Assembly: GCA_035288225.1 (NCBI GenBank) | Contig: DATEAT010000145.1 | Location: 1 to 8,447 of the forward strand | Length of the DNA: 8,447 bases | Direction of reading: 5' to 3' | DNA from: RBG-16-64-43 sp035288225 | GTDB lineage: Bacteria > Chloroflexota > Anaerolineae > Anaerolineales > RBG-16-64-43 | In this document: one piece after another, positions 1-6,091 of the stretch | Position numbering within the stretch: position 1 is the stretch's first letter | How the letters are laid out: every line of letters starts with the position of its first letter | The notes under the pieces: generated by a model | The model's input: the letters and a program-made list of their open reading frames with translations, nothing else | What the model was told of the DNA's origin: nothing | The model's database searches: none | Translations under genes and position numbers: made by a program

Positions 1-40
1 GGTAACCACCGACAGCGGATCGCAGAGCCAAGGAGGCGGC

Positions 41-283
41 ATGGTCGAGCTCAAAGTGCGATTGACCTATCCGGCTCAGCTCGTCAATCAACCCCTGATC
101 TATCACCTGATACAGAAGTTCGACTTGTACACCAACATCATCGAGGCTCAGGTCACCCCGAGCGAAGGACGGCTGATCGTCCTGCTGCGCGGGTCGCCCC
201 ATTCTATGCATGCGGGGCTGGAGTGGATTTCGGGAGAAGGGGTCCATGTGGAGCGGCTCGGGGAGCCGACCGAGGTCGAATAG
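41..283 (+). CDS. Stand-alone NIL-domain protein
   Basis: This 80-residue protein consists almost entirely of one NIL domain, the small ferredoxin-like fold known from the C-terminus of the methionine importer ATPase MetN and from some ferredoxins. What I see is the typical pattern: VRLTYP near the start, PLIYHLIQKFDL around residues 18-29, TNIIEAQV at 31-38, a hydrophobic strand LIVLLRG at 45-51, and a closing GVHVERL at 67-73. In MetN the domain binds methionine allosterically. A free-standing copy may be a small ligand sensor or a partner in sulfur metabolism, but its ligand cannot be read from the sequence. The start is firm, since AAGGAGG at 30-36 lies just upstream of the ATG. The next gene begins 32 bases after the stop, so the two are probably co-transcribed. 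Family assignment is confident; function is not. Confidence 0.88.
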   Translation: MVELKVRLTYPAQLVNQPLIYHLIQKFDLYTNIIEAQVTPSEGRLIVLLRGSPHSMHAGLEWISGEGVHVERLGEPTEVE

Positions 284-315
284 TCTCTGGCCGGCGTTCG
301 CGGGGAGGCAGCCGC

Positions 316-1146
316 ATGCGGCGCCTGATTGTCAATGCCGATGATTACGGCGTGACTCCGGGGGTGTGCCTGGGCATCCGCCGCGCGCATCGTGAGGGCG
401 TGGTCACCACCACGACCGCCATGATGAACTTGCCCCACGCCGCCGCGGAATTGCGGCGCGCCCACCAGGAGACTCCCGCCCTGGGCCTGGGAGTGCATCT
501 GACGCTGACGGCCGGCGTGCCGCTTGCTCCGCCACAGGCCGTGACCAGCCTGATTGATGCGGCCGGCCGTTTTGTCCGCCCCCCCGAATTCGTCGCGCGC
601 CTCGAAAGCCTGCGGATAGACGAAGTGGAACGCGAGTGGATTGCACAGATCGAGGCCTTCCTCGACCTTGGCCTGCCTCTCGACCATCTCGACAGCCACC
701 ATCACACCTCGTACCTTTCCCCGCGCCTGCTAAAGTTGATGCTGGATCTTGCGCAACGTTACGGGTGTGCCGTCCGCCCGGCGGTCACCGACGAGCAGTC
801 GCCGCTGGCGCGCGAGATGATCGCCAGTTTTGCGCCTCAGGGGGTGGCTCACGCTCTGGCCGCCATGCGATCCACTCCGGTGAGGCACGCCGACCGGTTG
901 TACGTCTCCTTCTTTGATACCACCGCCACGCTCGAGGGATTGCTGGCCATCCTGGGTTCGCTGCCGGATGGAACGAGCGAAATCATGTGCCACCCGGGCA
1001 TCGTGGACGAGGCCTTGCGAGAGGCCAGCGGGTACGCGGATGCTCGCCAGCGTGAATTACAGTGCCTGATCGACCCCACTGTGCGCAAGGCGATCGGGAG
1101 ACGCAGCATCCACTTGTGCCGTTATGCGGACGTGCCGGATGCCTGA
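316..1146 (+). CDS. YdjC/ChbG-family carbohydrate deacetylase
   Basis: The 276-residue product belongs to the YdjC/ChbG family, metal-dependent deacetylases that remove N-acetyl groups from oligosaccharides such as chitobiose; a branch called HpnK is linked to hopanoid synthesis. Family motifs appear in order: NADDYG at residues 7-12 (Asp10 the likely catalytic or metal residue), HLTLT at 61-65 with a metal-binding His61, DSHHH at 126-130, and CHPG at 225-228 near the end of the barrel. Length matches the family (about 250-300). I chose the ATG at 316 because the conserved NADDYG then sits seven residues in and GGGGAGG at 302-308 supplies a ribosome site. An in-frame upstream extension to 223 would add an arginine/glycine-rich tail overlapping the NIL gene. 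The 3' end overlaps the methyltransferase, indicating translational coupling. The substrate is unknown; a glycolipid or cell-wall sugar is possible given the methyltransferase neighbour. Confidence 0.92.
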   Translation: MRRLIVNADDYGVTPGVCLGIRRAHREGVVTTTTAMMNLPHAAAELRRAHQETPALGLGVHLTLTAGVPLAPPQAVTSLIDAAGRFVRPPEFVARLESLRIDEVEREWIAQIEAFLDLGLPLDHLDSHHHTSYLSPRLLKLMLDLAQRYGCAVRPAVTDEQSPLAREMIASFAPQGVAHALAAMRSTPVRHADRLYVSFFDTTATLEGLLAILGSLPDGTSEIMCHPGIVDEALREASGYADARQRELQCLIDPTVRKAIGRRSIHLCRYADVPDA

Positions 1147-1819
1147 CGGTTCGCGCGCGCAGCTCTCGCATCGCGTGATGGCGGCGCTGCTACGCATCGC
1201 ATTTCGCCTGCTCTATCACGAAATGGCGTGGTCGTACGAGGCGGTCGCCTGGGTGGTTTCGCTCGGGCTATGGAGGCGGTGGCGCGAGGCGGCGATCGAT
1301 TACCTTCCTCCGCATGGCCGCGTGCTGGAGATTGGCGCGGGCAGCGGCGTCCTCGCGATCGAGATCGCCCGGCGCGGCAGGCAGGTCATCGCAATGGATC
1401 GCTCTCCGCAAATGCTGCGCAGCGCCAGAAGGCGTGTGCGGCGTTTCGCCGCAGGTGCAAGCGCTCGCCCCGTCCGGCTGCTCAGAGCCCAAGCGGGCCA
1501 GTTGCCCTTCAAACGGGAGAGCTTCGCGGCCGTGGTCAGCACCTTCCCGACCGAATACATCTTCGCGCCACAGGTCTTGGACGAGGCGGCGCGCGTGCTG
1601 CAGCCCGGCGGGCGGTTCATCATTGTTCCAAGTGCGGTGTTCGTTGGGGGCAGCCTTCCCCAACGGGCTGCGCGGGGCCTGTTCAAAATCACCGGCCAAG
1701 CCCCGGCCTGGATTGAGCCATTGCGCCTTGCACTTTCCAAGCGCGGTTTCGAAGGCATGGCCAGCGAGAAGGCGGTGGATGGAAGCCTCGTCACCGTTGT
1801 GACGGGAAAGAAGCTCTGA
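1139..1819 (+). CDS. Class I SAM-dependent methyltransferase
   Basis: The predicted 226-residue protein carries the Rossmann-fold signature of class I methyltransferases. Motif I is VLEIGAGSG at residues 62-70, which binds S-adenosylmethionine. It is followed by an acidic turn AMDRS at 85-89, a QLPF segment at 121-124 typical of UbiE-like enzymes, and LQPGGRFIIVPS at 154-165 for strand 5. The N-terminal 45 residues are rich in Leu, Trp and Tyr and may hold the acceptor or touch the membrane. The ATG at 1139 overlaps the deacetylase stop by eight bases; an alternative ATG at 1124 would add five residues. Neither has a clear ribosome site, so coupling to the upstream gene is likely. The methyl acceptor cannot be deduced; lipid or quinone methylation fits the UbiE-like features but is only inference. 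Confidence 0.9.
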   Translation: MPDGSRAQLSHRVMAALLRIAFRLLYHEMAWSYEAVAWVVSLGLWRRWREAAIDYLPPHGRVLEIGAGSGVLAIEIARRGRQVIAMDRSPQMLRSARRRVRRFAAGASARPVRLLRAQAGQLPFKRESFAAVVSTFPTEYIFAPQVLDEAARVLQPGGRFIIVPSAVFVGGSLPQRAARGLFKITGQAPAWIEPLRLALSKRGFEGMASEKAVDGSLVTVVTGKKL

Positions 1820-1898
1820 CATGAGCGCGCCCGGCCGTCGACCCACCCAAGATGATGCGCTTAGTCACATTCGCACGTGACAGTTGGCACTGGGGAGA

Positions 1899-1913
1899 GG
1901 CCGCCGTGCGGCC
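1899..1913. other. Short perfect hairpin after methyltransferase gene
   Basis: GGCCGC and GCGGCC form a perfect 6-bp stem around a CGT loop, 79 bases after the methyltransferase stop. No T run follows, so it is not a convincing intrinsic terminator. It lies 41 bases upstream of the small ORF at 1955 and could instead be in that gene's leader. A second weak inverted repeat, GTCAC-N8-GTGAC, lies at 1864-1881. Confidence 0.3.
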
Positions 1914-1954
1914 TAGACTTGTGGTCATCCGGCGGCTCGTTTAGAGGTGCCTCA

Positions 1955-2179
1955 ATGGCCGAAGCATGGTGGGAATCCATCCGGGTTGAAATGTGCGAGC
2001 GCGCGGGTCAGCCCGCGGCGCTCGAGGTTCAGCGTGTGTATGCTGCGGAGTTGCTCCCCGATCAACCCCCTCACGTCGCGGCCCGCCGCTGCTCGCTGGG
2101 CATTGCCTGCAACATGCTCGACCGTCCGGGATGTTGCTTCGCAGGGACGCTCCCCGGATACGACCCTCGGCAGCCCTAG
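1955..2179 (+). CDS. Small cysteine-rich hypothetical protein
   Basis: I do not assign this 74-residue product to a named family. It starts at ATG 1955 behind a good ribosome site, AGAGGTG at 1943-1949, five bases away. The sequence reads like a folded small protein rather than random frame: a hydrophobic/acidic start (MAEAWWESIRVEM), a helix-like ALEVQRVYAAELLP at 22-35, then RRCSLGIACNMLDRPGCC at 44-61 and a Gly/Pro/Asp end. Five cysteines (14, 46, 52, 60, 61) could bind a metal or form disulfides. It shares no operon spacing with either neighbour, being 135 bases after the methyltransferase and 291 before the DUF4388 gene. In-frame codons extend upstream to a GTG at 1877, but that part lacks similar character. 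Against it: short length, no homologue I can name and no clear promoter. Confidence 0.5.
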   Translation: MAEAWWESIRVEMCERAGQPAALEVQRVYAAELLPDQPPHVAARRCSLGIACNMLDRPGCCFAGTLPGYDPRQP

Positions 2180-2361
2180 GCCGACCAGCGGCTCGCGTCG
2201 CGGGCCTTGGGACGCATGCCTGCTCACCTGGCACCGAGGCGGTCCGCATGGCCACTGCCTTCGACGGCGGCGGCATGAGATGTGCACGGCGCGAGGCGCA
2301 ACCTCGTGATGCGCAACGCAATGCGCCAACCTGCGAGCGGCTTGCATAATCCGTGCGGGGT
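2180..2361. other. Non-coding gap with a weak hairpin
   Basis: I see no gene here. The only local structure is CGAGG-CGCAA-CCTCG at 2292-2306, a 5-bp stem with a 5-base loop, followed by repeated GCGCAAC/GCGCCAAC-like words to 2330. No T run follows, so a terminator cannot be claimed. Confidence 0.4.
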
Positions 2362-2390
2362 TTGACACACCTACAATTCCGGTCTAATAT
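2362..2390 (+). promoter_or_regulatory. Near-consensus sigma70 promoter
   Basis: TTGACA at 2362-2367 is a perfect -35 box. It is followed after exactly 17 bases by TAATAT at 2385-2390, one base from the -10 consensus. The region is locally AT-rich against a GC-rich background. Transcription should begin near 2396-2398, leaving a leader of about 74 bases before the ATG at 2471. It would drive the Roadblock/GTPase cluster, since no comparably good promoter appears before 6050. Confidence 0.85.
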
Positions 2391-2470
2391 CGAACTAGAC
2401 CCTCGTGCATCGCTCGTTCGCGGGCGATGCTGGCGCGCGCGTTGCTCCCCAGCGGGCAGGAGACTCGATC

Positions 2471-3127
2471 ATGCCGATCGTCGGCAACCTTAAGGAGATG
2501 CCTCTTCCGAGCCTCATCGAGACCAACTGCCGCGCGCTTCAATCGGCGCGGCTGCACCTCTCGCATCGCGACCAGGAGGGGGAGGTATACTTTTCGGACG
2601 GCCAGGTAGTGCACGCGGCGACCGGAAGCAACCGCGGCGAACCCGCGTTGTGGCAGCTCATGCAATGGGCCGAGGGCACCTTTGTCCTCGAAAACGACGC
2701 CCCCACCCCGGAGCGCTCCATCGACCGCCCGTGGTCCGACTTGTTGCTCGAGGCCATGCTGCACCAGGCAGACTGGAACGCCGGCAAGGCCCCGGAGGCC
2801 CCCATGCCCGCAGACGAAATTACGAAGCTCAAAGCCATCGAAGGCGTGACCGGCGTGATTACGGCCGGGCGCGATGGCGTGGTCATGGGTGCCAGCGTGC
2901 CCGAGGGCAATGGCGATGCCGAGGCGGCGGTGACCGTCTTCCTCGGGGCCCTGGCCGAGCAAATCTCGGAAAGTATTCCGATCGGGCTCTTCGAACAGGG
3001 CGTTGTGAGCCAGCCGAACCAGCGCATGGTGGTCATCCGCCAAGGTGAACGGTTTATCGGCTTGATGCTCGACCCGCAGGCTTCCCCGGCCATTGTCCTC
3101 ACCGCGGCCCGTGCCGCATTGGGCTAG
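2471..3127 (+). CDS. DUF4388 (PATAN)-Roadblock/LC7 fusion protein
   Basis: The 218-residue protein has two recognisable parts. Residues 1-100 match the DUF4388/PATAN pattern: GNLKEMPLPSLIE at 5-17, then GEVYFSDGQVVHA at 37-49 and an ALWQLMQWAEGTFVL segment at 59-73. This domain occurs in bacterial signalling proteins, often near response regulators and GTPases. Residues 116-218 form a Roadblock/LC7-like domain (IEGVTGVITAGRDGVVMGAS at 123-142, closing with strand RMVVIRQGERFIGLML), the fold of MglB, a GAP for MglA-type GTPases. I chose ATG 2471 because AGGAGA at 2458-2463 lies seven bases upstream; an in-frame ATG at 2405 would lie only about eight bases from the predicted transcript start. 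A second Roadblock gene follows after 27 bases and a small GTPase after that, supporting a GTPase-regulator role. It has no membrane segment and should be cytoplasmic. Confidence 0.85.
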   Translation: MPIVGNLKEMPLPSLIETNCRALQSARLHLSHRDQEGEVYFSDGQVVHAATGSNRGEPALWQLMQWAEGTFVLENDAPTPERSIDRPWSDLLLEAMLHQADWNAGKAPEAPMPADEITKLKAIEGVTGVITAGRDGVVMGASVPEGNGDAEAAVTVFLGALAEQISESIPIGLFEQGVVSQPNQRMVVIRQGERFIGLMLDPQASPAIVLTAARAALG

Positions 3128-3154
3128 CTGGACTGGGCAGGCCAAGGAGGCAGG

Positions 3155-4474
3155 ATGCCGCTTAGCGACTTGCTCCACGAGGTGAACAGCGCACCGGGTG
3201 TCAGCGGCTGCCTCCTGTTTTCGGCGGAGGGAGAGGTGCTGGCCGCGGCCATGCCGGGAGAATTCGGCGAGGCCGCGCTGGCCACGCTCGCCCATAACAC
3301 GGCTCGCTCGATCGCCGCGCTCGAGGCCTCGCGCCGGCGCGTCCAGGAACTCGATCTGACATTCCAGCAGCGGCGCCTGATCATCAAGAATCTGCGCCCG
3401 GGCCACCTCAGCTTGCTGTGCGCACGCACCGTCAACCTGCCGCTGCTCAATCTATCGATTACCCCGACCCTCAAGAAGATCTCCGCCGAGCTGAAAGCCA
3501 AGGCGGCTCTCACCCCGAAGCCTCAGCCGGTCGCCAAGCCGAGCGCGGTCATCGCCCCCGGCGCGGAACCCGCCGCCGAAGTCGCGCCACCTCCTGCGCC
3601 GGTTGCCGCCGCACCGACACTGGTTGTGGCGCCAACTCCCGTGACGCCGCTTCCGCCGGCGGCTCCGGCCCGCGAGCCGCTTGCTGAAGAACCGGCGCCA
3701 TCCGCCGACAGCGCGCTGCTGCGGTCGATGATCCAGGAAGCTCAACGGGTCGTCATAGCCGCCACAGAGAAGGGCATCGACATCCGTGTGGCCGGATCGG
3801 TGGGCGTCCACATGCACTGCCCGAAGAGCCGCGATTGGATGGTGTTGCCCACCCTGCCCGTCATCGAGTTGGTTGGCCGTCAGGAGCAGGGCGAATCGCT
3901 GGTCGCCCTGTTGGCTCACCTCGGATTCGAACCCCGCATGCGCCTGTTTGAGATGCGCGGCGTTCGCCATTTCATAATTCACAAGGCGAAGAGCGATCTC
4001 GTCCTGCACGTATTCCTCAATGCCTACGAAGTCTTCCATCGCGTGGAATTCCTGGAAGTCCTGACGCGCGAGGCGGTGACCCTGCCCCCAACCCATCTGC
4101 TGCTCTCGTCCCTGCAGGTGGTCGACGCCAACGAGATGTTCTTGCGCGAAGTGGGCGCCTTGCTCGCCGAACACGACTTGGGCGTCGGTTCTCAACCCGA
4201 GACTCTCGACGCCTCGCACGTGACCGATGTGTGCGCCGAGGACTGGGGCTGGTTCCGCACTGCGACCACCAACCTTGACATGCTGATGCAGGTTCTCCCC
4301 TTCTGGAAGGACCTTCCGGACCGCGATAAGTTGCGGGATCGAATCGGCCGGCTGCGCAAGTCGATTGAAGGCGCACCCAAGAGCATCCGTTGGCAAATGC
4401 GCGCCCGCGTGGGCGAAGCCGTGCGCTGGTATCAGACACCGATCCAGGACCTGACGGCACCCGCCGGCGAGTAG
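3155..4474 (+). CDS. Roadblock-like domain fused to a degenerate nucleotidyltransferase-like domain
   Basis: The 439-residue protein has three regions. Residues 1-110 look like a Roadblock/LC7 domain (APGVSGCLLFSAEGEVLAAA at 13-32, then LIIKNL and LSLLCAR strands). Residues 120-183 are a Pro/Ala/Val linker. Residues 187-432 resemble the nucleotidyltransferase-like proteins common in Chloroflexota: RVAGSVGVHMHCP at 211-223, a conserved TLPPTHLLLSSLQVVDANE at 309-327, CAEDWGWFRT at 360-369 and PKSIRWQMRARVGEAVRWY at 408-426. Where active enzymes carry an Asp-x-Asp metal motif, this one reads PVIELVG (235-241), and the third acidic strand reads VLHVFLN (283-289). It is therefore probably a binding domain rather than an active transferase. 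AAGGAGG at 3144-3150 fixes the ATG. It lies between the DUF4388-Roadblock gene and the GTPase gene, so it likely acts in the same switch. The NTase link rests on memory of related sequences, not a search. Confidence 0.78.
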   Translation: MPLSDLLHEVNSAPGVSGCLLFSAEGEVLAAAMPGEFGEAALATLAHNTARSIAALEASRRRVQELDLTFQQRRLIIKNLRPGHLSLLCARTVNLPLLNLSITPTLKKISAELKAKAALTPKPQPVAKPSAVIAPGAEPAAEVAPPPAPVAAAPTLVVAPTPVTPLPPAAPAREPLAEEPAPSADSALLRSMIQEAQRVVIAATEKGIDIRVAGSVGVHMHCPKSRDWMVLPTLPVIELVGRQEQGESLVALLAHLGFEPRMRLFEMRGVRHFIIHKAKSDLVLHVFLNAYEVFHRVEFLEVLTREAVTLPPTHLLLSSLQVVDANEMFLREVGALLAEHDLGVGSQPETLDASHVTDVCAEDWGWFRTATTNLDMLMQVLPFWKDLPDRDKLRDRIGRLRKSIEGAPKSIRWQMRARVGEAVRWYQTPIQDLTAPAGE

Positions 4475-4661
4475 CGCGCGCACCGAATGAGCCCGCCGCG
4501 AGCCGGGACCCTAGTTGCAGGGCGGCCACACGGAACGATGAGGGGATAACGTATGCGCGGCATCGCGGGCTGGATGTCGGGCAGTGATCATGCCGGGCTG
4601 TCTGCGCCGGCGGGATGGTGCGGCCAGCGTCACAACCCGCCGCAGCATTCATCGGGACTAT

Positions 4662-5579
4662 ATGTCGGAATCACGCAAACAGGTGCTTCTCATCACTGAC
4701 GGCGAGAGCCTCGCCGGCTGGCTCGATTCCGCCAACCACCAAGACCTGCCCTTCGACGTACACGCGGCCGCGACCAACAGCGATACCTCCCAGGCCTGGA
4801 TCGCCCCACCCGTCGATCTTGTCGCCATCGACGCGGGGCTCAACCCTTTGCAACTCGATTTCCTGACCCTCCGTGTGCGCGAGCACTATCCGCAGGCGCG
4901 GGTGGTTGCCGTCCGGCCCGCTGCCTTTGAGATTGCCGAGGACGTCCGCGGCCGGGTCGACGAGTGGTTGGAGCACTTTCCAGACAACGGCCAGCTGCAA
5001 TCGCTCATCCAGCAGTCCACCCCTGCGCAGCAGCACCCGGCCATTGCGCTCAAAGTGATCCTCGGCGGCGAAGCCAGCGTCGGCAAGACCTCGCTCATGC
5101 GCTACCACGCCACGGGCGTGTTCGAGCCGGCGCGCGACATGACCATCGGCGTGGATTTCCACATCTACTCGATTGCAGTGGAGGGCGAGAACCTGCGTCT
5201 CATCGTGTGGGATATCGCCGGCCAGGGACGCTTTGCACCTGTGCGCCCGGTGATGTACCGTGGCAGCTCCGCCGTGGCCCTGGTTTTCGACCTGCACAAC
5301 CGCACCTCCTTCTATCAACTGGCCTTGTGGTGGCGCGAGGTGCGCGAGCAGCTTGGTGATATTCCGGTCGTCTTGCTCGGCAACAAGGCGGACCTGGAGC
5401 GGGTTGTCACCAGTGAGGAGGCCGAGATCCTGGCCCGCGCCTGGCACATTCCGTATTTCGAGACGAGCTGCGTCGATGGACGCGGCGTGAAAGAGTTCTT
5501 CCTCGCCCTATCCGCTGCTGCCTTGCAGCACGCGCGCGCCCACCCTCCGGCCTCGAACGCCATCACGCTCGACAGCTAG
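4662..5579 (+). CDS. Rab-like small GTPase with receiver-like N-terminal region
   Basis: The 305-residue protein ends in a complete Ras-superfamily GTPase. Motifs are: P-loop GEASVGKT at 136-143; switch I TIGVDF at 161-166, as in eukaryotic Rab proteins; DIAGQGRF at 184-191, keeping the Gln that supports GTP hydrolysis; NKAD at 241-244 for guanine; and TSC at 268-270. Residues 5-115 resemble a response-regulator receiver: strand QVLLITD at 7-13, DLVAIDAG at 52-59 and ARVVAVRPA at 79-87. The paired N-terminal acids are missing, so phosphorylation is doubtful. No lipid-attachment Cys ends the protein. I favour ATG 4662, which begins at the receiver-like strand, although it has no good ribosome site; in-frame ATGs at 4584 and 4590 would add an arginine-rich tail. 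The 187 bases before it hold no clear promoter. The Roadblock genes upstream are its probable regulators. Confidence 0.88.
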   Translation: MSESRKQVLLITDGESLAGWLDSANHQDLPFDVHAAATNSDTSQAWIAPPVDLVAIDAGLNPLQLDFLTLRVREHYPQARVVAVRPAAFEIAEDVRGRVDEWLEHFPDNGQLQSLIQQSTPAQQHPAIALKVILGGEASVGKTSLMRYHATGVFEPARDMTIGVDFHIYSIAVEGENLRLIVWDIAGQGRFAPVRPVMYRGSSAVALVFDLHNRTSFYQLALWWREVREQLGDIPVVLLGNKADLERVVTSEEAEILARAWHIPYFETSCVDGRGVKEFFLALSAAALQHARAHPPASNAITLDS

Positions 5580-5610
5580 AGCAGGCCCATCCGCCTCAAG
5601 AAGTTTGGCC

Positions 5611-5877
5611 CTGTCCCTTGGCGAGCACTTGAGAGAAGCCAACAGCGCCGTCGGCGTCCGCGGGTCGCAGCTCGTTTCAACGGAGGGTGAGGTAATAGCG
5701 GCCGCCATGCCGGCCTCGCCACACTTGCGCGAATGCCTCGACGGTCTTCACCAATCGATCGAGCGCGCCCCCAAGAGCGTCCGCAGGCAAATGCGTGCCC
5801 GCCTCGGGGATTCCGCCCGCTGGTGCAAGACGCCGGTCTTCCCTCCGCAGGTGGCGGGCGAGGCGGCGCCCGCTTAG
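5611..5877 (+). pseudogene. Internally deleted remnant of a second Roadblock-NTase gene
   Basis: This 267-base stretch, 31 bases after the GTPase, aligns in one frame with both ends of the gene at 3155-4474. Codons 1-34 match parent residues 1-34 (20 of 34 identical by hand), including NSA, STEGEV and AAAMP. From codon 38, the sequence matches parent residues 392-430 (21 of 39), including RAPKS and RRQMRARLG. Some 355 parent residues, about 1.06 kb, are absent. The parent start ATG is CTG here, and the AAGGAGG ribosome site has decayed to AAGAAGT. A TTG at 5605 could in principle start a 90-residue peptide. Two conserved residues are lost (parent Trp413 to Arg, Tyr426 to Cys). Many differences are synonymous, which suggests an old paralogue that was once under selection rather than a fresh partial duplication. 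An expressed mini-protein cannot be excluded. Confidence 0.8.
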
Positions 5878-5958
5878 GCTTCCGCGGCGATTCCCGTGCG
5901 GGCTGCGGCCATACGCCTCGTCGACGTTCGCCCGACCCTTCCCCACTCCTTTCCCTAC

Positions 5959-5976
5959 AATTGCCCGTAATTGCCC
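5959..5976. repeat. Tandem AATTGCCC direct repeat
   Basis: AATTGCCC occurs at 5959-5966 and again at 5969-5976, with a 10-base period, about one helical turn. It lies 3 bases before an inverted repeat and about 75 bases upstream of the promoter of the LysM gene, so it could be a regulator site on one face of the DNA. Confidence 0.4.
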
Positions 5977-5978
5977 AT

Positions 5979-5994
5979 TGGACGGTATTGTCCA
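5979..5994. promoter_or_regulatory. TGGAC-N6-GTCCA inverted repeat, operator-like
   Basis: TGGAC at 5979-5983 and GTCCA at 5990-5994 form a perfect 5-bp inverted repeat around GGTATT. The 16-bp size suits a dimeric regulator. It lies about 55 bases upstream of the extended -10 box of the LysM gene. No protein can be assigned, and a chance match is possible. Confidence 0.35.
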
Positions 5995-6049
5995 CCTCGC
6001 ATTGCACTTAGAATGAGAACTCACCTTCCCCACCTGGGCGGATTGGCTT

Positions 6050-6058
6050 TGGTATAAT
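6050..6058 (+). promoter_or_regulatory. Extended -10 promoter for the LysM gene
   Basis: TGG-TATAAT at 6050-6058 is a perfect -10 hexamer with the extended TGn element. No recognisable -35 box sits 17 bases upstream, as is usual for extended -10 promoters. Transcription would start near 6065, about 27 bases before the ATG at 6092. Confidence 0.75.
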
Positions 6059-6091
6059 CGCCCAGTTGTTCAGGAGTAGGATTCGTCAAGC

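Noticed and set aside
1993..2349. Alternative frames overlapping the small Cys-rich ORF
   Set aside because: They are Arg/Ala-rich, lack ribosome sites and overlap the better supported frame at 1955.
3920..3940. tRNA T-loop-like GATTCGAACCCC
   Set aside because: It lies inside a well supported coding frame, with no matching acceptor stem or anticodon arm.
2384..4483. Long open frames of about 340 codons on the minus strand (2384-3406 and 3452-4483)
   Set aside because: They lie opposite the Roadblock genes, show the Arg/His/Gly-rich composition of antisense frames in GC-rich DNA, and have no recognisable motif.
4553..4699. Short frame starting at ATG 4553 before the GTPase
   Set aside because: About 48 codons, out of frame with the GTPase, poor ribosome site and no protein-like character.
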